Assembly: GCF_018917935.1 (NCBI RefSeq)
Contig: NZ_JAHLPN010000010.1
Coordinates: forward strand, 1-64,000
Source of the DNA: Kineothrix sp. MSJ-39
GTDB lineage: Bacteria; Bacillota; Clostridia; Lachnospirales; Lachnospiraceae
Length of the DNA stretch: 64,000 nt
Direction: 5' to 3'
Within the stretch, counting starts at the first letter, position 1; the number at the start of each line of letters is the position of its first letter. Both the position numbers and the translations under genes were made by a program. Under the pieces are notes generated by a model. The model did no database searches. It was given only the letters and a program-made list of their open reading frames with translations, and was not told where the DNA came from. Of this stretch, positions 25,991-35,864 are shown piece by piece.

Positions 25991-28215
25991 CCGATATTCT
26001 CCTCCCCTTTTTCCGTCGCAGGAATCCGCTCCCGGATCCGTTCTTCCAGGCCGGTATACCTTGTCTGTGTATTTCCGTTTTCGATCATCTGATGAACCGT
26101 TTCCTCACTGCCGATCAGTGTGACACATTTTTTTGCCCTTGTAACCGCTGTATACAAAAGGTTCCGGTAGGCCAGCAGATACGGAACACGAAATACCGGT
26201 ATAATAACAGCCGGATATTCACTGCCCTGTGATTTATGTACGGTAATGGCGTATGCCAGTTCCAGTTCCTCCATTTCATCAAAGCCATAGCTGACTTCAC
26301 GCCCGTCATCAAACAGGACACGAACTGTTTTGGCATAGGTATTGATTTCGCCGATCCTGCCCATATCGCCGTTAAATACACCGAGTCCCTTATCGATCAC
26401 AATCCGATGCAGTCCGGTGATCTCCCACTCCAGTTTGTAATTGTTACGGATCTGCATCACTTTATCACCTTCCCGCAGGATCCGTTCTCCAAACTGGTAT
26501 TCTTTCTTTTTGCTGTCTGCAGGATTCACATACGTCTGCAGGATCTTATTCAATGCCTCGACACCAAGCGGGCCTTTCCGCATCGGTGTCAGTACCTGTA
26601 TTTCCGCAGGTGTTGTCTTCGTATAACGCGGCAGTTTGTCCGTCACAAGCTGTACAATATTGTTATAGATCAGATTGATATCCTGCCTTGGCAGGAAAAA
26701 GAAATCCCTGCTCTTATTATCCAACGCAATATCCTTGCCGCACTGGATCTGATGCGCATTCCAGATAATATCGCTGTCATCCGACTGTCTGTAGATCGTT
26801 TCCAGACAGACACTCGCAAAGGCACCGCTTTCCAGCAGGTCACGCATTACCTGTCCCGGTCCGACAGAAGGAAGTTGGTTTCTGTCTCCCACAAGGATCA
26901 ATCTGGTACCGTACGGGATTGCCTTTAACAGTGACTGCATCAGAAAAATGTCGACCATGGACATTTCATCCACAATGATCACATCCGCTTCCAGCGGATT
27001 TTCTTCATTCCGTTCAAACATTTCCCTGTCTTCTCCACCTGCATTGACCTCCAGTAGACGATGGATCGTCTTTGCCTCATAGCCGGTCGCTTCCGTCATT
27101 CGCTTTGCAGCTCTTCCGGTCGGTGCCGTCAAAGCAAGATTTTTCCCATTTGCCAGAAAGTACCGGATCATCATATTGATCGTTGTCGTCTTTCCGGTTC
27201 CCGGTCCACCGGTCAGCAGAAAAACGCCGTTCTGCACACTTTGGATTACTGCCCGGCGTTGCAGCGGATCAAGCTGCAGTTTATCCCTGCTTTCCAGATG
27301 CAAAAGTTCTCTTTCGACCACATCCTCCTCCGGCTTTTCCGGAAGAGCGCGCAGAGAAAGCAGCATGGTTGCAACGTTGTTTTCCGCGTAATAAGCAGGC
27401 ATGCTGTAAATACAGTCTCCTTTGATAACCAGCTTTTTATCCATCATCAGGTTCGCAATGTGCGGCTCTATCGCATCCTGCGGAACGCGCAAAAGCTCTG
27501 CTGTCTGCCGCACAAGTTCCTCTTTGGGAAGATACAGGTTTCCTTCTGCCATGCTCTGGGACAGTACATACAAAATACCGCTTCTGATTCTGTAATCGGA
27601 ATCTGTCCGGATACCGATCTTCTCCGCGATCGCATCTGCCATACGGAAGCCGACGCCTTCGATATCCTCTGCCATCTGGTACGGATTTTCCTGCAGAATG
27701 CCATACATCCGCATGCCGTAGGTCTTGTAGATCCTGACCGCCAGTGTATTGCCGATTCCATATTTCTGCAGAAACATAAGTGCACCACGCACATCTTTTT
27801 TCTCTTCTACCTGCACTGCGATTTCCTGTGCCTTGCGCAGACTGATCCCTTTTACCTCTGCCAGCCGTTCCGGCTCTTCTTCAATAATACGCAGGCTGTC
27901 GTCCCCAAACCGCTTTACAATCCTGCCTGCCAGAGATTCACCGATGCCCTTGATCGCACCGCTTCCCAGATAACGGCGAATGCTTTCCGCATCCGTTGGC
28001 TCAATGATCTCATACTGCTGCATCTTGAACTGCTCGCCATAATTGGCATTGTACTCCGTCTTCCCGGTGACGCGCAGCATTGCACCCTGCACATCGCCTT
28101 GAAAGATGCCGGTAACGATCAGTTCCTCTTCTTCATAATTTGTAGACAGCACACAATAACCGTTGCTCTCGTTGTGGTAGATCACATGGTCTACAAATAC
28201 CTCCAGTGTTTCCAA
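25975..28215 (-). CDS. recD2: RecD2-type ATP-dependent DNA helicase
   Basis: About 746 residues. The N-terminal OB-like part (VDHVIYHNESNGYCVLSTNY) is followed by tandem helix-hairpin-helix motifs (GSGAIKGIGESLAGRIV and the next KGISLRKAQEIA), then superfamily 1B helicase motifs: Walker A GGPGTGKTTT, Walker B VIIVDEMSMVD, motif III GDRNQLPSVGPG and the C-terminal YAITVHKSQGSE and YTAVTRAKK. It unwinds 5'-3' in repair without RecBC. The open frame continues to 28452, but the extra part is a translated 63-bp repeat, so I place the start at the TTG at 28215, where AAAGGA lies 5 nt upstream and the family N-terminus begins. This is a rarer start codon and deserves care. Confidence 0.9.
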   Translation of the reverse strand: METLEVFVDHVIYHNESNGYCVLSTNYEEEELIVTGIFQGDVQGAMLRVTGKTEYNANYGEQFKMQQYEIIEPTDAESIRRYLGSGAIKGIGESLAGRIVKRFGDDSLRIIEEEPERLAEVKGISLRKAQEIAVQVEEKKDVRGALMFLQKYGIGNTLAVRIYKTYGMRMYGILQENPYQMAEDIEGVGFRMADAIAEKIGIRTDSDYRIRSGILYVLSQSMAEGNLYLPKEELVRQTAELLRVPQDAIEPHIANLMMDKKLVIKGDCIYSMPAYYAENNVATMLLSLRALPEKPEEDVVERELLHLESRDKLQLDPLQRRAVIQSVQNGVFLLTGGPGTGKTTTINMMIRYFLANGKNLALTAPTGRAAKRMTEATGYEAKTIHRLLEVNAGGEDREMFERNEENPLEADVIIVDEMSMVDIFLMQSLLKAIPYGTRLILVGDRNQLPSVGPGQVMRDLLESGAFASVCLETIYRQSDDSDIIWNAHQIQCGKDIALDNKSRDFFFLPRQDINLIYNNIVQLVTDKLPRYTKTTPAEIQVLTPMRKGPLGVEALNKILQTYVNPADSKKKEYQFGERILREGDKVMQIRNNYKLEWEITGLHRIVIDKGLGVFNGDMGRIGEINTYAKTVRVLFDDGREVSYGFDEMEELELAYAITVHKSQGSEYPAVIIPVFRVPYLLAYRNLLYTAVTRAKKCVTLIGSEETVHQMIENGNTQTRYTGLEERIRERIPATEKGEENIGCITF

Positions 28216-28224
28216 ATTGTTTCC

Positions 28225-28408
28225 TTTCTCGTTATACGCTCGGGTGAAACCAAATACATGTTCCACATGTGCTTGGTTTCCTTCCTCTTTCCGCTCGAAA
28301 ATCCTGTCGGCTGATCGCCGCCAGCCGCATTTCATGCTCCCTGATTTTCTCGTTATACGCTCGGGTGAAACCAAATACATGTTCCACATGTGCTTGGTTT
28401 CCTTCCTC
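28225..28408. repeat. 63-bp direct repeat with internal hairpin
   Basis: Positions 28225-28287 and 28346-28408 are identical 63-bp copies, 121 bp apart. Each contains GAAACCAA and TTGGTTTC as inverted arms around ACATG-TTC-CACATGT, which folds into one hairpin. A 67-bp unit (28294-28360) spanning from the spacer into the second copy resembles an element at 51826-51889. No promoter is recognisable in this stretch. Confidence 0.85.
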
Positions 28409-28418
28409 GCTATAAAAT

Positions 28419-28441
28419 AAGGGCTGCTTTTGGCAGCCCTT
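28419..28441 (-). terminator. terminator after flgJ-like gene
   Basis: AAGGGCTGC pairs with GCAGCCCTT around a 5-nt loop, then ATTTTAT on the minus strand, closing the mreB-flgF-flgG-flgJ transcript. Confidence 0.85.
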
Positions 28442-28453
28442 TCCGTTTTCATT

Positions 28454-28804
28454 TTATACAGAACCTGTATTGCGCTTCATCTGTTCGTACAGCATCTGTG
28501 CAAGCCCCAGACTGTTCTGCTCCGTCGATTCCTTTGCAAGATCTGCGATCGCAGTGTCCTTGAAATAATCCACCATCGAGTTGGAGGATTCATCCTCTCC
28601 GTCCAGACTTGTTGTTTTTATCATTTCCTTCATGACCTGTTCCATGAAATATGCTTCAAATTCCTTGCAGGCGTCCATCAGTTCTTCATCCGTTGCCTGC
28701 GACATATCTTTTCCCTGCAGCTGCGAGATCTGATTTCCTGTAGCGGAACCTGCCGCCGTCTGACTGTAATTCTGATACATAGCAGAAATATTACTGATAT
28801 CCAT
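28454..28804 (-). CDS. FlgJ-type rod-binding protein
   Basis: 116 residues with the Rod-binding domain common to the N-terminal half of FlgJ: ELMDACKEFEAYFMEQVMKEMIKT near residue 38 and GLAQMLYEQMKRN at the end. No muramidase domain is attached, as usual in Gram-positive versions. It is thought to act as a scaffold for rod assembly across the envelope. AGGAG precedes the ATG; the stop of flgG is 9 nt upstream. Last gene of the rod operon, followed by a terminator. Confidence 0.85.
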   Translation of the reverse strand: MDISNISAMYQNYSQTAAGSATGNQISQLQGKDMSQATDEELMDACKEFEAYFMEQVMKEMIKTTSLDGEDESSNSMVDYFKDTAIADLAKESTEQNSLGLAQMLYEQMKRNTGSV

Positions 28805-28813
28805 ATGCTACTC

Positions 28814-29632
28814 CTATCTTCTCAGGTTGTTAGCCTGTGACATCATTTCATCCGTTGCCTGGATTGCCTTGGAATTCATTTCATATGCTCTCTGTGCCAC
28901 GATCATATTCACCATTTCATCTACAACCTGTACATTGGAGCCTTCCAGATAGCCCTGATTAACTTTACTCTTTGTCAGTCCTGCAGTTGTAGCCTCATTC
29001 ATAGCCTGCCCGCTTGCTGCGGAAACTGCATACAGACTGCTGTCCATCTTTTCCAGTCCTGACGGATTCTGGAACTGGTAAAGACCGATCCGGATACCAA
29101 GCGACTGGGCATTATTAGTTGCATCCGGGTAACAGATTTCTCCGTCCCCTGTGATCGTGATGGAAGATGTTATGTACTGACTGGAATTAAAACTGATCTT
29201 ATTACCGTTGGAATCCAGAACCGGAAGTCCTGCTGTTGTCGTCAGGGTAATGTTTCCGTTATCGGTTGCCCACAGGAAATTACCGTTTCTTGTATAATAA
29301 GTCTGTCCGTCCTCCCCGCGTACCGCGAAGAAACCTTTTCCTTCGATACCGAATGCAGAGGTAGATGTGCTTTCCAGCATATTGCCCTGTGTAAATGTTG
29401 TATTGATGGATGAATTACGGACACCAAGACCAACCTGTGCACCGACCGGCTTATTCTGCCCGTTTGCCGTCGTCGTCTTTGTCTGCATTGTCTGATACAG
29501 TAAAGACTTAAACTCCGCTACGTCTGTTTTGTAACCGGTTGTATTGACATTCGCCAGATTGTTGGAAATCGTATCAAGATTTGTCTGTTGTGCGATCATG
29601 CCGGATGCGGCAGACCATAAACTTCTAACCAT
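28814..29632 (-). CDS. flgG: flagellar basal-body rod protein FlgG
   Basis: 272 residues, the distal rod subunit. The N-terminal signature is MVRSLWSAASGMIAQQTNLDTISNNLANVNTTGYK with the ANVNTTGYK motif of axial proteins; the C-terminus has GYLEGSNVQVVDEMVNMIVAQRAYEMNSKAIQATDEMM. Both terminal helices that form the rod core are present. The length is near the E. coli FlgG (about 260). GGGAGG precedes the ATG. It lies between flgF and flgJ-type genes with gaps of about 10-20 nt. Confidence 0.95.
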   Translation of the reverse strand: MVRSLWSAASGMIAQQTNLDTISNNLANVNTTGYKTDVAEFKSLLYQTMQTKTTTANGQNKPVGAQVGLGVRNSSINTTFTQGNMLESTSTSAFGIEGKGFFAVRGEDGQTYYTRNGNFLWATDNGNITLTTTAGLPVLDSNGNKISFNSSQYITSSITITGDGEICYPDATNNAQSLGIRIGLYQFQNPSGLEKMDSSLYAVSAASGQAMNEATTAGLTKSKVNQGYLEGSNVQVVDEMVNMIVAQRAYEMNSKAIQATDEMMSQANNLRR

Positions 29633-29651
29633 AGAAAAAAGCCTCCCTTAT

Positions 29652-30428
29652 CTATCGGAGCTGACCAAGCTGGTTGGCAGCTATATCAAGTGTTCCGTCA
29701 ATTGTCTGGATCACTTTCTGGTTCGTCTCGTAATTACGGGTAACGGAAATGAGCTCTACCATTTCATTGATGACCGTTACATTTGACTGCTCCAGATAGC
29801 CCGAGAAAACTTTTGCATCTGCCTGCTTACGGGTGGCTCCCTCTACCGGCTGATAGTAGCTCTCACCAAAGTGCTCCAGATAATTATAATCTGTGAAATC
29901 TGCAATCTGCAGAGTTGCAACAGTCACACCATTCTGCGTGATCGTACCGTTTTCATTGAAAACAGTTTCCTGCTGCGGATTCAATCGGATATGTCTTCCG
30001 TTTGCATCAAGAACATAATCGCCATCCTTGGTGACCAGATCTCCGCTTTGATTCAAGATAAAGGATCCATCCCTTGTGTATTTGACAGAGGTCACTCCGG
30101 CTTTGTTGGTATATTCGCATGCAAAAAAGCCATTGCCGGAAAGTGCCAGATCAAACGGATTTTCCGTTGTCTGGAAAGCCCCCTGTGTATAATCTGTATA
30201 ATTTTCTCCGACCTTTGCGCCAAGACTTAAACTGCCGATATGTCTGACATTGGTCGGATTCGACTGGTCCTTGATATGATAAGCAAGAACGTCATCAAAT
30301 GCCTGTGTGGTGGCACCTTCTTTTTTGAAGCCTACGGTGGCAGAGTTTGCCAGATTATTTGTCAAAACATCCATTCTGTTCTGCTGGTTCAGCATACCTG
30401 TGTATGCTGTATATAATCCTTTTACCAT
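29652..30428 (-). CDS. flgF: flagellar basal-body rod protein FlgF
   Basis: 258 residues, with MVKGLYTAYTGMLNQQNRMDVLTNNLANSATVGFKKE at the N-terminus and SGYLEQSNVTVINEMVELISVTRNYETNQKVIQTIDGTLD at the C-terminus, the pattern of proximal rod and hook proteins. It is closely related to FlgG; the order before FlgG, and NSATVGFK in place of NVNTTGYK, favour FlgF. AGGAGG precedes the ATG. It begins 26 nt after mreB, so the actin-like gene and the rod genes are one transcript. Confidence 0.88.
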   Translation of the reverse strand: MVKGLYTAYTGMLNQQNRMDVLTNNLANSATVGFKKEGATTQAFDDVLAYHIKDQSNPTNVRHIGSLSLGAKVGENYTDYTQGAFQTTENPFDLALSGNGFFACEYTNKAGVTSVKYTRDGSFILNQSGDLVTKDGDYVLDANGRHIRLNPQQETVFNENGTITQNGVTVATLQIADFTDYNYLEHFGESYYQPVEGATRKQADAKVFSGYLEQSNVTVINEMVELISVTRNYETNQKVIQTIDGTLDIAANQLGQLR

Positions 30429-30454
30429 ATGCTTCCTCCTATGATGTGCAACGA

Positions 30455-31450
30455 TTAGATCTCATCCCTGTAGCCTGCAAGGAACTCAACATATTTGCCT
30501 GTTCCGATCGCTACGCAGGTCATCGGATCTTCTGCCGTCATCGTATTGATTCCGGTCTTTGCATAGATCAGATCTTCCAGACCTCTCAAAAGGCTTCCGC
30601 CTCCTGTCAGGACGATACCGCGATCCGCAATATCCGCTGCCAGTTCCGGCGGTGTTTTTTCCAGAACGCTGTGGATTGTATCAATGATCTGTGAAGTTGC
30701 TTCTTTTAATGCTTCCTCTGTTTCCTCACTTGTTACCTTAACGGTGCGAGGCAGACCTGTTACCAGATTACGGCCTCTGACTTCTACGGAATCCACTTCC
30801 GGTCTCTTATAAGCAGAGCCGATCTTAATCTTCAGATCTTCTGCTGTACGTTCACCGATCAGCAGATTATGTTTCTTTCTCATATAACGAACGATGGCTT
30901 CATCAAAATCATCACCTGCGATCTTGATGGAAGCACTGACTACTGTACCACCTAAAGAAATAACTGCAATATCGGAAGTACCACCGCCGATATCAACGAT
31001 CATATTGCCGCATGGCTTTGAAATATCAATTCCTGCACCGATCGCTGCGGCGATAGGCTCCTCGATGATGGAAACCTCTCTTGCGCCTGCCTGATAGGTT
31101 GCATCTTCTACGGCTTTCTTCTCTACTTCTGTGACACCACTCGGTACGCAGACAGCGATACGCGGCTTACGGAAAGACTTCTTTCCAAGCGCCTTCTGAA
31201 TGAAATATTTCATCATTTTTTCCGTTACGGTGTAGTCTGAAATAACACCCTGACGGAGTGGTCTGACTGCCACGATATTACCGGGTGTACGACCCAGCAT
31301 CAGTCTGGCATCCTCCCCGATTGCTTTAATTTTATTTGTATCACGATCAAAAGCGACTACGCTCGGCTCTTTTAATACAACGCCTTTACCTCTGATATAT
31401 ACAAGGATACTGGCTGTTCCTAAATCAATTCCTATATCGGTATATTGCAT
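30455..31450 (-). CDS. MreB/Mbl actin-like rod-shape protein
   Basis: 331 residues of the MreB family: phosphate-1 loop DIGIDLGTASILVYIRG, connect-1 and phosphate-2 loops (NMIVDIGGGTSDIAVISLGG), adenosine loop TGGGSLLRGLEDLI. It forms membrane-bound filaments that steer wall synthesis. It is the first gene of the mreB-flgF-flgG-flgJ operon; this linkage occurs in other Firmicutes (mbl near flhO/flhP in Bacillus), so an Mbl-type member is more likely than canonical MreB. The genes mreC and mreD are not next to it. GGGG lies ahead of the ATG and a sigma-D-like promoter is about 220 nt upstream. Confidence 0.92.
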   Translation of the reverse strand: MQYTDIGIDLGTASILVYIRGKGVVLKEPSVVAFDRDTNKIKAIGEDARLMLGRTPGNIVAVRPLRQGVISDYTVTEKMMKYFIQKALGKKSFRKPRIAVCVPSGVTEVEKKAVEDATYQAGAREVSIIEEPIAAAIGAGIDISKPCGNMIVDIGGGTSDIAVISLGGTVVSASIKIAGDDFDEAIVRYMRKKHNLLIGERTAEDLKIKIGSAYKRPEVDSVEVRGRNLVTGLPRTVKVTSEETEEALKEATSQIIDTIHSVLEKTPPELAADIADRGIVLTGGGSLLRGLEDLIYAKTGINTMTAEDPMTCVAIGTGKYVEFLAGYRDEI

Positions 31451-31669
31451 TTTATATGCCCCTTTCTCTGGTATATGTTTTCATTATTTTATACGAATTA
31501 CCCGGTCAGTATCCTGAACCGGATCAATAGTTATCTGCAATGTATACGGTATTTTACTACTGCTTTATGACATACCGTGGATATTATAGCGCATTTCATT
31601 ACCATTTTCAAAGGGTTTTCTGCAATTTACTCTTTTTTTCGAATTCCTTAAGAAATTGCTTTATATCTA

Positions 31670-31697
31670 TTATCGGCATATCCGTCATTTATACTTA
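31670..31697 (-). promoter_or_regulatory. sigma-D (FliA-type) promoter of the mreB-flg operon
   Basis: The minus strand reads TAAG (31694-31697), 16 bp, then GCCGATAA (31670-31677). The -10 box is an exact match to the flagellar sigma-28/sigma-D consensus and the -35 box matches TAAA in three of four positions. It lies in the 281-bp gap between uvrA and mreB, leaving a leader of about 210 nt. Confidence 0.72.
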
Positions 31698-31731
31698 GGA
31701 TTCTATACGAATTTTATCACATTCTCTTTTC

Positions 31732-34572
31732 TTACTTATCCCGTTCCAGCATTTTCTTCACATAAATGCCTGTATAAGAAACCGGGTTTTCCGCCACTTC
31801 TTCCGGTGTTCCCTGCGCAATGACCGTTCCACCCTTTTCGCCGCCTTCCGGCCCGATATCGATAATATAATCTGCCGTTTTGATCACATCCAGATTATGC
31901 TCGATCACAAGCACTGTGTTTCCGCCATCTGTCAGCTTCTGCAAAATCTCCACCAGCTTGTGTACATCCGCAAAATGCAGCCCTGTCGTCGGCTCATCCA
32001 GAATATAGATCGTGCGTCCCGTACTGCGTTTGGAAAGTTCCGTCGCCAGCTTGATACGCTGAGCCTCTCCACCTGATAAAGTCGTCGATGGCTGACCAAG
32101 CTTGATATAAGAAAGCCCAACATTATAAAGCGTTTCCACCTTTCGCTTGATCTGCGGTACGTTTTCAAAGAAAGTAAGTGCTTCTTCCACCGTCATATCC
32201 AGTACATCAGCAATACTCTTTCCTTTATATTTTACATCCAGTGTTTCTCGGTTATACCGTCTGCCGCCACAGACTTCACATGGCACATAGACATCCGGCA
32301 GGAAATGCATTTCGATCTTGATGATACCGTCACCACTGCAGGCTTCACATCTGCCACCCTTCACATTAAAACTGAATCTTCCTTTTTTATAGCCTCTCGC
32401 CTTGGCATCCGGTGTTGTTGCAAACAAATCCCTGATCTGGTCAAACAATCCTGTATACGTCGCCGGATTGGAACGCGGCGTTCTGCCGATCGGCGACTGA
32501 TCGATATTAATCACCTTGTCAAGCTGTTCGATCCCCTTAATTGCCTTATGCTTACCCGGAATCGTCAATGCATGGTTCAGATCATGTGCCAGTCTCTTAT
32601 ATATGATCTCATTGACGAGCGAAGATTTCCCGGAACCGGATACCCCGGTAACACATGTCATGATACCAAGCGGGATCTCCACATCGATATTTTTCAGGTT
32701 GTTTTCCGCCGCGCCGATTACCTTAAGGTAACCAGTTGCCCGTTTTCTCATTTTCGGAACAGGGATCTTCATAGCTCCACTCAGATACTGTCCTGTCACA
32801 GATTCAGGTATCTTCATAATATCCTCCGCTGTTCCGGCTGCGACCACTTCTCCACCATGGCTTCCCGCGCCCGGGCCAATATCCACAACCCAGTCTGCCT
32901 CCCGCATCGTATCCTCATCGTGTTCCACCACAATCAGTGTATTCCCCAGATCACGCAGATTTTTGAGTGCTGCAAGCAGCTTGTCATTATCCCGCTGATG
33001 CAAGCCGATGCTCGGCTCGTCCAGAATATAACATACGCCGACAAGCCCTGATCCGATCTGTGTTGCCAGACGGATCCGCTGCGCTTCACCGCCGGACAGT
33101 GTTGCAGTTGCTCTGGAAAGAGACAGGTATTCCAAGCCTACATTCATCAGAAATCCTACTCTTGCGCGGATTTCTTTCAGGATTCTTTCTCCGATCAGTT
33201 CCTGTTGTTTAGTTAGCTTCAGCTCACCAAGAAAAGCATGTAATGCCTCAATCGACATAGAGGTAATTTCATATATATTTTTATCCGCGATCGTCACGGC
33301 AAGAGATTCTTTTTTCAACCGCATACCACCGCAGGTCTTACATGGTGTGATACGCATGAAGGTTTCATATTCCTGCTTGATCGTTTCCGAACCGGTTTCT
33401 CTGTATCGTCTGTTGACATTCTGGATTAAACCCTCAAAAGCGACCGGATATACACCTTTTCCGCGCTGTCCTTCGTAATAAACATCTACCTTTTCACCGT
33501 CTGTTCCATGTAACAGAATATATCTGATCTTTTCCGGATAGTCGCAAAACGGTGTATCCAGATCAAAACCATACTTTTCAGCAAGTGCATGTAACACAGC
33601 GTTGGTAAAACTGCCCTTCTGGTTACAGGACTGCCACCCCATCACAACAATCGCACCGTCATTGATGGAAAGCGATTCATCCGGAATCATCAGTTCCGGC
33701 GCAAATTCCATCTTATATCCCAGTCCAAAGCAGTCCGGACAGGCTCCAAACGGATTATTGAAGGAAAAGCTTCTCGGCTCGATCTCATCAATACTTATCC
33801 CACAGTCCGGGCAGGAAAAGCTCTGACTGAAGTTCATGTTCTTCCCATCTCCCGTATCTACCACGAGCAGCCCATCCGCCAGATTCAGCGCATTTTCCAC
33901 CGAATCCGTCAGACGTTTTTCAATTCCCTCCCTGACGATCAGGCGATCCACAACAATTTCTATTGTATGCTTGATATTTTTATCCAGCTTAATTTCTTCC
34001 GACAGTTCATACAGATTACCGTCCACGCGTACACGTACATAGCCACTCCGTTTTGCACGCTCGAGCACTTTCACATGCTCACCTTTCCTGCCTCTGACAA
34101 TCGGTGCCATAATCTGGATCTTCGTCCGCTCAGGCAGCGCCATGATCTGATCCACCATCTGATCCACCGTCTGCTTTGTGATCTCTTTCCCGCATTTCGG
34201 GCAATGCGGAATACCGACACGGGCATACAACAGTCTGAAATAGTCATAGATCTCTGTTACAGTTCCAACCGTGGAACGCGGATTTCTGTTTGTAGATTTC
34301 TGGTCAATAGAGATAGCCGGAGACAACCCATCAATTCGTTCCACATCCGGTTTCTCCATCTGTCCAAGGAACTGTCTGGCATAAGACGAAAGAGATTCCA
34401 TATATCTTCTCTGTCCCTCCGCATAGATCGTGTCAAACGCCAGTGAAGATTTTCCGGAACCGGAAAGTCCGGTCAGCACGACCATTTTGTTTCGTGGGAT
34501 ATCCACATCAATATTTTTCAGATTGTGCTCTTTCGCACCTCTGATCTTAATAAATTCCTGCTCTTTACTCAT
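31732..34572 (-). CDS. uvrA: excinuclease ABC subunit A
   Basis: About 946 residues, the damage-sensing ATPase of nucleotide excision repair. Two ABC modules are visible: [22 protein letters not shown] in the first, [16 protein letters not shown] in the second, each with an LSGGEAQRI signature and DEPxxGLH Walker B. Zinc sites appear as [19 protein letters not shown] and [33 protein letters not shown]. The ATG at 34572 is chosen over the GTG three codons earlier because AAAGGTG forms the ribosome binding site. uvrB lies 4.7 kb upstream, separated by an MBOAT/DHHW pair; uvrC is not in the window. Confidence 0.97.
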   Translation of the reverse strand: MSKEQEFIKIRGAKEHNLKNIDVDIPRNKMVVLTGLSGSGKSSLAFDTIYAEGQRRYMESLSSYARQFLGQMEKPDVERIDGLSPAISIDQKSTNRNPRSTVGTVTEIYDYFRLLYARVGIPHCPKCGKEITKQTVDQMVDQIMALPERTKIQIMAPIVRGRKGEHVKVLERAKRSGYVRVRVDGNLYELSEEIKLDKNIKHTIEIVVDRLIVREGIEKRLTDSVENALNLADGLLVVDTGDGKNMNFSQSFSCPDCGISIDEIEPRSFSFNNPFGACPDCFGLGYKMEFAPELMIPDESLSINDGAIVVMGWQSCNQKGSFTNAVLHALAEKYGFDLDTPFCDYPEKIRYILLHGTDGEKVDVYYEGQRGKGVYPVAFEGLIQNVNRRYRETGSETIKQEYETFMRITPCKTCGGMRLKKESLAVTIADKNIYEITSMSIEALHAFLGELKLTKQQELIGERILKEIRARVGFLMNVGLEYLSLSRATATLSGGEAQRIRLATQIGSGLVGVCYILDEPSIGLHQRDNDKLLAALKNLRDLGNTLIVVEHDEDTMREADWVVDIGPGAGSHGGEVVAAGTAEDIMKIPESVTGQYLSGAMKIPVPKMRKRATGYLKVIGAAENNLKNIDVEIPLGIMTCVTGVSGSGKSSLVNEIIYKRLAHDLNHALTIPGKHKAIKGIEQLDKVINIDQSPIGRTPRSNPATYTGLFDQIRDLFATTPDAKARGYKKGRFSFNVKGGRCEACSGDGIIKIEMHFLPDVYVPCEVCGGRRYNRETLDVKYKGKSIADVLDMTVEEALTFFENVPQIKRKVETLYNVGLSYIKLGQPSTTLSGGEAQRIKLATELSKRSTGRTIYILDEPTTGLHFADVHKLVEILQKLTDGGNTVLVIEHNLDVIKTADYIIDIGPEGGEKGGTVIAQGTPEEVAENPVSYTGIYVKKMLERDK

Positions 34573-34600
34573 TTCTTTCACCTTTTCATTCTATCATTCG

Positions 34601-35743
34601 TTACTCATAGGTAACATTTGCAAGATTTGTATACGCATACAGATCATCCACAAATGCACGTTCCGCATTTTCAAAAATAACCACATCCGGTTTTAGTGTT
34701 TCCACATAATACTGCATAGATTCATAATTCTGCCTTGAGATCATATAGACGTTCTGATACCGATATGCAAAAAAATCATATTTTCCATCCAGAAAGCTAT
34801 CCTGCAGAATCAGAATTGTCTTATCAGACAAGGCATTTTCATTCAGATAATGCTGTACGCTTGTGCCTGCCACATGAGGCAATACATCCAGAAGACTGCC
34901 ATCCGCCAAAATGCTGTCACTGTATTCTTTCTTCAACGTATAAACCGGAACCTCTTCCGTGATCGGCAATGATATAAATTCCAACGTTTTTTCTTCTGAA
35001 GATAATGTAAAGACATCTTCCGTCAGAAGCGGAACATCAGAATCCATTTCCCGTACTTTTTCGTTCAGAAGCCGCAGACCTACCATTGTGCCTCTGGCAT
35101 TCCAATGTGCACTGTCAAACTTCTGATTATAGACACGCTCTGTCTGTTTTGCTTCCTGCAGCTCCTGCACCGGGATTACATAAGGCACCTGCCTTTCTGT
35201 AAGCTTCCGTGCCAGCATCTCCATGATGCTTTCCTTTGACGTATCCACATGGATATAATCCGGCATTTTTTCGCCATATACAGTTTTCTTATCCAGTCCT
35301 GCCAGAAAAACAAATGGAATTCCCTGCTTTTCCAGATATTGATTGGTTCTGTCAAGATATGTCACGAAAGAATCGATCAGTTCCTCATCTGTTGCAAGAT
35401 GCTGATATGCATGGACATATCCGTCATCTGCCGGGAAAATCTCTCCGTCTTTTCCGTACATATGCAGTTTTTCCGAAAATTCTCCAAACACCGCATACGT
35501 TGCATCCATGTAAAAATGAACCGCTGTCTCCCGGAATGCCACGCGGTCTTCCACATAATGTCCGTACCATGCATTGATCTCCTGATTGAAATGCCAGCCC
35601 GGCCACATTGTCATTCTCCGGTTTTCCAATGAGGAATCGATAATCTCTGTTGTATCCAAAAGACAGAATGGCAGAAAAATCATACCGACAAATACAAGTG
35701 CATATATAAAATTGATCGTTTTTTTTGCTTTCGAGTTATTCAT
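34601..35743 (-). CDS. DHHW/AlgX-like SGNH-type protein
   Basis: 380 residues: one N-terminal TM helix ([20 protein letters not shown]), then an extracytoplasmic domain like AlgX/AlgJ and DltD-type acyl-transfer partners. The start of the domain has [20 protein letters not shown], and the family signature is [11 protein letters not shown] near residue 212, matching D-x-x-[11 protein letters not shown] (about residue 315) fits the serine-containing block. These proteins take acyl groups passed by an MBOAT and put them onto extracellular glycans. It lies 121 nt after such an MBOAT gene and 19 nt before uvrA. The substrate is unknown. Confidence 0.83.
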   Translation of the reverse strand: MNNSKAKKTINFIYALVFVGMIFLPFCLLDTTEIIDSSLENRRMTMWPGWHFNQEINAWYGHYVEDRVAFRETAVHFYMDATYAVFGEFSEKLHMYGKDGEIFPADDGYVHAYQHLATDEELIDSFVTYLDRTNQYLEKQGIPFVFLAGLDKKTVYGEKMPDYIHVDTSKESIMEMLARKLTERQVPYVIPVQELQEAKQTERVYNQKFDSAHWNARGTMVGLRLLNEKVREMDSDVPLLTEDVFTLSSEEKTLEFISLPITEEVPVYTLKKEYSDSILADGSLLDVLPHVAGTSVQHYLNENALSDKTILILQDSFLDGKYDFFAYRYQNVYMISRQNYESMQYYVETLKPDVVIFENAERAFVDDLYAYTNLANVTYE

Positions 35744-35864
35744 AGCTTACTTTCCATGCAGCACACTTTCTGTGCCCTTTTCTACATATACCATATACTA
35801 CCGTTTTCAGAATGACGCAATTCCGGTAACAGCTATATGCTGCATTTACAATACACAAAGGTAT

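Noticed and set aside
27061-28314. Plus-strand open frame of about 417 codons
   Set aside because: Antisense to recD2, with unlikely composition and no ribosome binding site.
28216-28452. N-terminal extension of RecD2 (79 codons)
   Set aside because: It translates the 63-bp repeat twice and overlaps the upstream terminator; no family member has it.
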